From positions 1 through 10,825 of the forward strand of contig JAHDIA010000147.1 in assembly GCA_020631035.1 (NCBI GenBank): 10,825 nt of DNA, read 5' to 3'. The notes under the pieces were generated by a model. It was not told the DNA's origin. It made no database searches and saw only the letters and a program-made list of their open reading frames with translations. The first letter of the stretch is position 1. Every line of letters begins with the position of its first letter. Below, in pieces: positions 7,796 to 10,825 of the stretch. The DNA is from Chitinophagales bacterium (GTDB lineage: Bacteria > Bacteroidota > Bacteroidia > Chitinophagales > UBA2359). The translations under genes and the position numbers were made by a program.

Positions 7796-8236
7796 ATGAT
7801 TACTGTTGGTTCTATTTCTAGGAGCGAAGCCGCTCAACATTTTGATTTTTTAGCAGAAAAATTCTCAGGTCGTCGCAAGGCCATCAAGGAGTATACCCAT
7901 ACCTATCCCGAATTCGTTTTTTGGATTTATCCCGACGGTACTTTGTTCGATGCCAAAGATGCCCACAAACGCAATGTCCCCAAAGGCTACGACTACATTT
8001 TAAAAGATGAACCCGATTATGGCGGTTTTCTCCGAGGTCGCCTAGCACGACAATTTGAAGAACAAATCATTGTAATCTATTGTAGAGAAGAAGCTCTCGC
8101 AAGCGACCCAGAAAAAATTGAACAATTTTTGACAGGCATTGCCCAAATCCCCCTACCCATTGATCCTAGCACATTGGTTGTTTCCGACAACGGAGACATT
8201 TATGGAACCTTGGAAGATTTAAACAATCGTTCATAG
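7796..8236 (+). CDS. Hypothetical protein, family not recognised
   Basis: The 146-residue product looks soluble, with no signal peptide or membrane segment. Visible features are a basic N-terminal helix (AEKFSGRRKAIKEY), an aromatic strand (PEFVFWIYPDGTLFDA), a GYDYILKDEPDYGGFLRGRL segment, a strand-rich IIVIYCREEAL, and a C-terminal LVVSDNGDIYGTLEDL. The repeated 'DG-x-L/I-(F/Y)' strand-turn motifs suggest a small alpha/beta domain. A TTG two codons upstream (7790) could extend it, but the ATG at 7796 is preferred. The reading frame and residue composition look like a real gene. It converges on hicB with only 2 nt between the stop codons. I cannot assign a function. Confidence 0.7.
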   Translation: MITVGSISRSEAAQHFDFLAEKFSGRRKAIKEYTHTYPEFVFWIYPDGTLFDAKDAHKRNVPKGYDYILKDEPDYGGFLRGRLARQFEEQIIVIYCREEALASDPEKIEQFLTGIAQIPLPIDPSTLVVSDNGDIYGTLEDLNNRS

Positions 8237-8238
8237 TA

Positions 8239-8457
8239 CTAGGCATACTTCAATCTACCTTTGGGTTTAGGTATTTCCCTACCCAATTCTTTAGCGACCT
8301 CAATCCACTCTTCAATAATTACTTCGACATTCGCAAGTGCTTCCTGATACGAATTTCCATCTGACATACAACCTGCTAGTTCAGGCACTTCTGCCAAATA
8401 ACAATCATCTTCTTTGCTCCAATAAATGATTATTTCATATTTTAATTCTTTATTCAT
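8239..8457 (-). CDS. hicB: HicB-family antitoxin (short, single-domain)
   Basis: The 72-residue protein carries the HicB N-terminal partial RNase-H-like fold: YEIIIYWSKEDDCYLAEVPE, then LAGCMSDGNSYQEALANV, IEEWIEVAKELGREIPKP. The 'VPEL.GC..dG.s..EAl' and 'iP.P' motifs are characteristic. It should bind and neutralise the HicA toxin encoded 13 nt upstream on the same strand. It ends shortly after the IPKP motif and lacks the C-terminal helix-turn-helix or ribbon-helix-helix DNA-binding domain of longer HicB proteins. Autorepression by this protein alone is therefore uncertain. Confidence 0.92.
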   Translation of the reverse strand: MNKELKYEIIIYWSKEDDCYLAEVPELAGCMSDGNSYQEALANVEVIIEEWIEVAKELGREIPKPKGRLKYA

Positions 8458-8470
8458 CTATCATTCTTTA

Positions 8471-8743
8471 TTATTCATCATTGGACTCTATTTCATCCAT
8501 TAATTTGTATTTTAAAATTATTCCTCTAAACTGTTTTACTTGATATGCTTTTGCTTTGTTATCTTTTGTAGGTTGTAAATTAAGTATTTCTTCTATATCT
8601 TCCCTAGTAAATATATGATGACTACCTTTTATTCTCTTTGTAAATTCAAAATATGCTAACAGTTTTAGCAAATCTTGAAATTTGATATTTTTATCACTAT
8701 TGCCTTGTAAAATTTTCTGCAATAGCTTTTCTACTTTACTCAT
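8471..8743 (-). CDS. hicA: HicA-family mRNA interferase toxin
   Basis: The 90-residue product matches the HicA double-stranded-RNA-binding-like fold. There is an N-terminal helix, then FQDLLKLLAYFEFTKRIKGSHHIFTRED. The GSHHIF motif (His42/His43) contains the expected active-site histidine, and a C-terminal segment YQVKQFRGIILKY follows. HicA toxins cleave translated mRNA and are held in check by HicB; here toxin precedes antitoxin, the usual HicAB order. The gene has a good -7 box 14 nt before its start, so the mRNA leader would be very short. It is longer at both ends than minimal HicA proteins (about 60 residues), but the core is intact. Confidence 0.92.
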   Translation of the reverse strand: MSKVEKLLQKILQGNSDKNIKFQDLLKLLAYFEFTKRIKGSHHIFTREDIEEILNLQPTKDNKAKAYQVKQFRGIILKYKLMDEIESNDE

Positions 8744-8757
8744 TCATTGTTTTTACT

Positions 8758-8765
8758 CAAATATA
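8758..8765 (-). promoter_or_regulatory. Bacteroidetes-type -7 box for hicAB
   Basis: TATATTTG on the minus strand fits TAnnTTTG exactly and ends 14 nt before the hicA ATG. No strong TTTG is seen at -33; the best nearby sequence is ACCTG. The -7 assignment rests on the match and position. Confidence 0.5.
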
Positions 8766-8842
8766 ACCTATTTTTTGAAAAACAGGTATCATGTAACAAA
8801 CAGTAAAGACAAAAATATTTCCCTTACAAGATAGAGATTTTT

Positions 8843-9007
8843 ATGAAAAATTTAAAGAACTTCAAAAAGTCAGTAAAATCAGAAAAGCAATTGACCTTAA
8901 AGCAAATGCAACAAGTTAATGGCGGAAACAAAATAGGTCCTATAGAAGAACCAAAAAGCTCACCCGTTTTGGATCATATTTGGACAGATTTAGGTGGATG
9001 GAATTAA
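8843..9007 (+). CDS. Double-glycine leader peptide (bacteriocin/RiPP-like precursor)
   Basis: This 54-residue ORF reads MKNLKNFKKSVKSEKQLTLK, QMQQVNGG, NKIGPIEEPKSSPV, LDHIWTDLGGWN. The first 28 residues look like a Bacteroidetes GG leader: basic start, L-x-L-x-x-(M/L)-x-x-(V/I)-x-GG spacing, Gly-Gly at 27-28. C39-peptidase ABC transporters cleave after such a GG. The predicted 26-residue core is acidic and Trp/Gly/Pro-containing, has no cysteine and is therefore unlikely to be a lanthipeptide. No transporter, peptidase or modifying enzyme lies in the window. Two strong hairpins directly after the stop support it as a real, separately transcribed gene. The function (bacteriocin, signal or other secreted peptide) is inferred. 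Confidence 0.75.
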   Translation: MKNLKNFKKSVKSEKQLTLKQMQQVNGGNKIGPIEEPKSSPVLDHIWTDLGGWN

Positions 9008-9011
9008 TCCG

Positions 9012-9047
9012 TTTTAGACCAATAAAGAATTGTATATTGGTCTAAAA
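9012..9047 (+). terminator. Inverted repeat directly after the leader peptide gene
   Basis: TTTTAGACCAATA (9012-9024) pairs perfectly with TATTGGTCTAAAA (9035-9047) across a 10-nt loop, starting 4 nt after the stop codon. It lacks a T-run on the plus strand. It may protect the 3' end or act with the stronger hairpin that follows. Confidence 0.55.
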
Positions 9048-9084
9048 AAGGCAAGATGGAGACTTCTCCATCTTGCCTTTTTTT
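9044..9084. terminator. Strong bidirectional rho-independent terminator
   Basis: A perfect stem, with plus-strand arm GGCAAGATGGAGA (9050-9062) against TCTCCATCTTGCC, is flanked by six A on the left and seven T (9078-9084) on the right. It therefore reads as an intrinsic terminator on both strands. On the plus strand it ends the leader-peptide transcript; on the minus strand it could end transcripts arriving from the Y-RNA-like array. Confidence 0.9.
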
Positions 9085-9110
9085 GTTTGATAAGATAAAC
9101 GAGATTTTTT

Positions 9111-9300
9111 CGAGAGCAAAGAAGGGACGCACATCCCCAATTATGCCTGATGGAAGCGATACCTGCTGCTTTCAGTGGGGCTTATGAAGCAGGAAGCTCC
9201 AACGGCTGACGCTAGGAAGACTAGAAGCGACCTTGCTGAATGCCCCAATGAAGTAGCAAGTACAAGCGTACAGCAGGGAGCCCCCATCAAACGAAGCCCC
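9111..9300 (+). other. GC-richer structured segment, IS200/IS605 right-end or omega-RNA-like
   Basis: This stretch is richer in GC than its surroundings and can fold extensively. CCTGCT can pair with AGCAGG around 9173-9194, and GGGGCTT with AAGCTCC around 9177-9200. A motif ATGAAGCAGGAAGC (9184-9197) recurs as ATGAAGTAGCAAG (9248-9260). Sequences like TGAAGCAGGAAGCTCC are typical of the 3' ends of TnpB genes and their omega RNAs in IS200/IS605 elements (recall, not searched). No TnpB catalytic or zinc-finger region is present. It could instead be an independent structured RNA. Confidence 0.4.
9126..9209 (+). pseudogene. Possible TnpB C-terminal remnant
   Basis: One plus frame reads 27 residues ending ...FSGAYEAGSSNG and a TGA stop. 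An EAGSS-type tail is common at the very C-terminus of IS200/IS605-family TnpB proteins. The frame is closed upstream by TAA at 9096-9098 and nothing TnpB-like precedes it. At most it is a short relic or the coding echo of an omega RNA. Confidence 0.3.
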
Positions 9301-9313
9301 AAACGTTCCGTTC

Positions 9314-9391
9314 AAAAACGGAAATCAGCCAATCTATCAATGGAAAGTTCCTGATTAGAGGAAAGAAGGAAGACTGACTTAGGCCGTTTTA
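9314..9391 (-). ncRNA. Y-RNA-like element 7 (short type, last in the array)
   Basis: Minus-strand order: P1 AAAACGG (9390-9384), internal loop CCTA, P2 AGTCAGTCT (9379-9371), TCCTTC, a longer loop, P2' AGATTGGCT (9335-9327), internal loop GATTT, P1' CCGTTTT (9321-9315). P2 is the least perfect of the seven (7 of 9 pairs). The loop holds its own small hairpin: ATCA..GGAA / TTCC..TGAT in plus coordinates about 9336-9355. It lacks a tRNA-like module. It belongs by architecture and by the conserved TCCTTC. Confidence 0.65.
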
Positions 9392-9415
9392 TTTCTTTTG
9401 TAAAATTAATTTTGT

Positions 9416-9560
9416 AAAAAGCAAGGGAAGCCCAAACATTATAAAGGTCCGCCGCTTCTACCAGTTCAGCTACCCCAATCAAGACTGGGGGTGGGACTCG
9501 AACCCACAACCTACGGATTAAGCATTATAGAAGGAAATATTTGGTAATCCTCGCTTTTTT
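9416..9560 (-). ncRNA. Y-RNA-like element 6 with permuted tRNA-like module
   Basis: P1 pairs AAAAAGCGAGG (minus, 9559-9549) with CCTTGCTTTTT (9426-9416), one mismatch. The internal loop is ATTA / GCTTC. P2 pairs CCAAATATT (9544-9536) with AATGTTTGG (9440-9432), then TCCTTC. The apical module is a tRNA fold read 3' half first. The anticodon stem is TCCGT (9517-9513) with GCGGA (9452-9448). The T stem is GTGGG/CCCAC with loop TTCGAGT. The acceptor CCCCAGT (9490-9484) pairs with ATTGGGG (9479-9473), 7 bp, joined by loop CTTG. TA follows at positions 8-9, then a D arm with GCT/AGC. The anticodon loop is replaced by the connection to P2, so it cannot decode as it stands. This matches the tRNA-mimic module of bacterial Y RNAs. 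The minus strand is chosen because only it gives TTCGA T-loop sense. Confidence 0.82.
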
Positions 9561-9566
9561 TGCTGT

Positions 9567-9642
9567 TAAGAAAGGTAAACTAAAACACTATGGTTTCACC
9601 TGAAGAAATTAGTTGAAGGAAGTGTTCTATACGCCTTTCTTA
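9567..9642 (-). ncRNA. Y-RNA-like element 5 (short type)
   Basis: P1 TAAGAAAGG (minus, 9642-9634) pairs perfectly with CCTTTCTTA (9575-9567). The internal loop is CGTA / GTTTA. P2 TAGAACACT (9629-9621) pairs with AGTGTTTTA (9589-9581), one mismatch. TCCTTC follows P2 directly, and the loop is 31 nt. Its sequence is nearly the same as element 1. Each of the two sits just upstream, in transcript sense, of a tRNA-like element and shares the spacer CT(T/C)AACAGCAAAAA with it. Confidence 0.75.
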
Positions 9643-9659
9643 TATCTTGTGTGTTGTTG

Positions 9660-9730
9660 AAAACGGAAAACAAATAGTCTAGTTTTAAAGTGCCCTTACG
9701 AGCAGAAGGAAGACTATTTTAGGCCGTTTT
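9660..9730 (-). ncRNA. Y-RNA-like element 4 (short type)
   Basis: P1 AAAACGG (minus, 9730-9724) pairs with CCGTTTT (9666-9660). The internal loop is CCTA / GTTTT. P2 AAATAGTCT (9719-9711) pairs perfectly with AGACTATTT (9680-9672). TCCTTC starts a 30-nt loop. Both stems differ in sequence from neighbouring elements while keeping pairing, which is strong support for a selected RNA or DNA structure. Confidence 0.78.
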
Positions 9731-9743
9731 GTATCTTCAAATC

Positions 9744-9816
9744 AAAAATGGAAAACAAACATTCTAAGTCAATTAAAGGTTGAGGTAGAGAAGGAAGAAT
9801 GTTTTACGCCATTTTT
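9744..9816 (-). ncRNA. Y-RNA-like element 3 (short type)
   Basis: P1 AAAAATGG (minus, 9816-9809) pairs with CCATTTTT (9751-9744). The internal loop is CGTA / GTTTT. P2 AAACATTCT (9804-9796) pairs perfectly with AGAATGTTT (9765-9757). TCCTTC opens a 30-nt, pyrimidine-rich loop. Relative to element 4, the C-G pair in P1 becomes T-A and several P2 pairs change together. Confidence 0.78.
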
Positions 9817-9826
9817 TATCTTTATA

Positions 9827-9958
9827 AAAGCGAGGGAATCTCAATCGTTATACATTTGTCGTTCTAACCGCTGAACTACCCCAGACAAGCTGGAGGTGGG
9901 ATTCGAACCCACGACCTACAAAGCCCCTTAGAAGGAAACGCTTGATAGTCCTCGCTAT
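9827..9958 (-). ncRNA. Y-RNA-like element 2 with permuted tRNA-like module
   Basis: P1 pairs AGCGAGG (minus, 9956-9950) with CCTCGCT (9835-9829). The internal loop is ACTA / GATTC. P2 TCAAGCGTT (9945-9937) pairs with AACGATTGA (9849-9841), one mismatch, then TCCTTC. The tRNA-like core spans 9922-9855. Anticodon-stem strands TTTGT and ACAAA pair perfectly. The variable region is AGGTC, and the T arm is GTGGG-TTCGAAT-CCCAC. The acceptor CTCCAG (9895-9890) pairs with CTGGGG (9884-9879) with one G-U, joined by a 5-nt loop. TA is followed by a D arm GTTC/GAAC with GCGG in the loop. The anticodon stem differs from element 6 but each pairs only with its own partner, so both are intact permuted units rather than adjacent broken tRNA genes. 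Confidence 0.82.
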
Positions 9959-9973
9959 TTTTGCTGTTGAGAA

Positions 9974-10047
9974 AAGAAAGGTAAACTAAAACACTATGTT
10001 TTCATCCAAAGAAATTAGTGGAAGGAAGTGTTTCATACGCCTTTCTT
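9974..10047 (-). ncRNA. Y-RNA-like element 1 (short type, first after the TerD-like gene)
   Basis: P1 AAGAAAGG (minus, 10047-10040) pairs perfectly with CCTTTCTT (9981-9974). The internal loop is CGTA / GTTTA. P2 TGAAACACT (10035-10027) pairs with AGTGTTTTA (9995-9987), with the end pairs imperfect. TCCTTC follows P2 and the loop is 31 nt. It starts only 7 nt after the stop codon of the upstream minus-strand gene, so it could be part of that mRNA or be processed from it. No separate promoter was recognised. Confidence 0.75.
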
Positions 10048-10054
10048 ATATTTT

Positions 10055-10825
10055 TCATATCAATTCTGCTAAAATCTTTTCAACATCGGTAACATTGATG
10101 TCGCAATCTTTCAAGCCAATGGTAACATCTGCTCCCTCTTTTTCGGTAACCATTTCGCCAAAACGGGCTTCGAGGTTTAAGAGAGCAAGCGTGTACATAT
10201 TGGGACGGCTTACATTAAAACGTGCCAACTCTTGGCTAATCAATGCTACATTGCCATAGGAACCTTCGACATTGTTGTGAAAGGCTCTACCCGTCATATA
10301 CAAGTCGGTAAAGATGGTTCTTTTCGCCTCTAGGTTGACAATCAAAGGAACACAGTACGCCCCTACCCCATTCAAGTCAAACTTGTTTTGAACCGTTTTG
10401 ATGTCAAAAGATTTCTTGTCGCTGTTTACTTTGTCTCGAATCATCCAACCTGCATGACAATCCATTTCGACAAAGTTGTTGCCTGCATATTTGTAAATCT
10501 GTACCGCCAAGTATTTGACCTCTTGGGGTATTTTTTTCAAAGTGATGTCGATGAACTCAGCTGCGCCATAAGGAGCCGACTGAATGTCTCCCGAATGAAC
10601 GATGCCATCTGATTTCAAATTGGTGTAACTTACGTGACCAACATATTTGTAACTGGCATCAAATTGCATCACCGACAAATCCAAATCGGTTCGTCTATCG
10701 CCATCTTTCCAGTACACAAACAATCTCAAGACCTTGTCCATATCCATATCAATCTGGCTACCTCTACCGACAGTCAATAGACCATCAGAGGCTTTTCTTT
10801 GCTGAAGAGGGACGGTGTATTGCGC
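10055..10825 (-). CDS. TerD-like stress protein, 5'-truncated by the window edge
   Basis: The frame is open to position 10825 (256 visible residues), so the true start lies outside. A TTG at 10777 is not taken as the start because in-frame protein-like sequence (AQYTVPLQQRKASDG) precedes it. TerD-domain features are visible: a GRGSQIDMDMD strand, TDLDLSVMQFD (DLDL near visible residue 47), VSYTNLKSDGIVHSGDIQSA, then FIDITLKKIPQEVKYLAVQI and NFVEMDCHAGWMIRD. The two acidic clusters fit the calcium-binding sites of TerD proteins, although the canonical GDNRTG loop is altered to GDIQSA. A further ~80 residues follow the TerD core. TerD-like proteins occur with vWA, MoxR and RNA-repair modules in bacteria (family knowledge). 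Its stop lies 7 nt before the Y-RNA-like array on the same strand. Confidence 0.75.
   Translation of the reverse strand, partial: AQYTVPLQQRKASDGLLTVGRGSQIDMDMDKVLRLFVYWKDGDRRTDLDLSVMQFDASYKYVGHVSYTNLKSDGIVHSGDIQSAPYGAAEFIDITLKKIPQEVKYLAVQIYKYAGNNFVEMDCHAGWMIRDKVNSDKKSFDIKTVQNKFDLNGVGAYCVPLIVNLEAKRTIFTDLYMTGRAFHNNVEGSYGNVALISQELARFNVSRPNMYTLALLNLEARFGEMVTEKEGADVTIGLKDCDINVTDVEKILAELI

Noticed and set aside
8771..8842. Promoter for the leader peptide gene
   Set aside because: A TTTTTTG is present, but no TAnnTTTG lies at a suitable distance, so none was called.
9312..9509. Minus-strand frame of 65 codons
   Set aside because: It reads through the tRNA-like module and element 7. The translation is a by-product of the T-arm sequence.
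9416..9958. Ordinary tRNA genes on the minus strand
   Set aside because: The T-arm and D-arm sequences are convincing, but the 3' half precedes the 5' half, and the halves that pair are the adjacent ones. No collinear tRNA with an anticodon loop can be drawn.
9314..10048. Integron attC sites
   Set aside because: The two-stem plus unpaired spacer layout is similar, but the R boxes do not fit RYYYAAC/GTTRRRY, no cassettes lie between elements, and two elements hold tRNA folds.
9314..10048. CRISPR array
   Set aside because: Repeat units differ in length and sequence, share structure rather than identity, and have no uniform spacers.
9996..10259. Plus-strand frame of 87 codons, and a similar one at 10388-10612
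   Set aside because: Both are antisense shadows of the TerD-like gene, and the first also runs over a Y-RNA-like element.

Overview
The window looks like an accessory stretch of a Bacteroidota (Bacteroidetes) chromosome. The DNA is AT-rich and starts lack clear Shine-Dalgarno sites. One match to the phylum's TAnnTTTG -7 promoter box sits ahead of hicA, and there is a Bacteroidetes-style double-glycine leader peptide. The genus cannot be fixed from sequence alone.

Left part (1-7760): a TIGR01777-type nucleotide-sugar epimerase-like gene, then a non-coding stretch with a tandem 19-mer, a dispersed ~105-bp repeat and a structured hairpin. A four-gene efflux locus follows: MarR-family regulator, periplasmic adaptor, AcrB-type RND pump and TolC-type outer-membrane channel. 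Two nearly identical 16-bp palindromic motifs, one before marR and one before the adaptor gene, are candidate MarR operators. A ~114-bp imperfect palindrome separates the pump gene from the channel gene. A second copy of the dispersed repeat follows the channel gene, so the repeat flanks the efflux locus.

Middle (7796-9300): an unrecognised 146-residue protein, a convergent HicA/HicB toxin-antitoxin pair on the minus strand, a 54-residue double-glycine leader peptide closed by two strong hairpins (one a likely bidirectional terminator), and a GC-richer structured segment that ends like an IS200/IS605 TnpB gene or omega-RNA remnant.

Right part (9314-10825), the most interesting: seven head-to-tail structured elements share one architecture. 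It consists of stem P1, an asymmetric internal loop (minus strand NNTA / GNTTN), a 9-bp stem P2, and an invariant TCCTTC immediately after the 5' strand of P2. Compensatory changes across copies support both stems. In two elements the apical part is a complete tRNA-like fold (acceptor, D, anticodon-stem and T arms, with a T loop containing TTCGA) in circularly permuted order, 3' half before 5' half. The other five carry only ~30-nt loops. This matches what is known of bacterial Y RNAs, the partners of Ro60/Rsr: several per locus, at least one with a tRNA-like module attached through its anticodon stem. The array starts 7 nt downstream of a TerD-like stress-protein gene on the same strand, which runs off the window. 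I infer a Ro60/Y-RNA-type RNA quality-control or RNA-repair locus whose protein genes lie beyond position 10825. No Ro60 gene is visible here.
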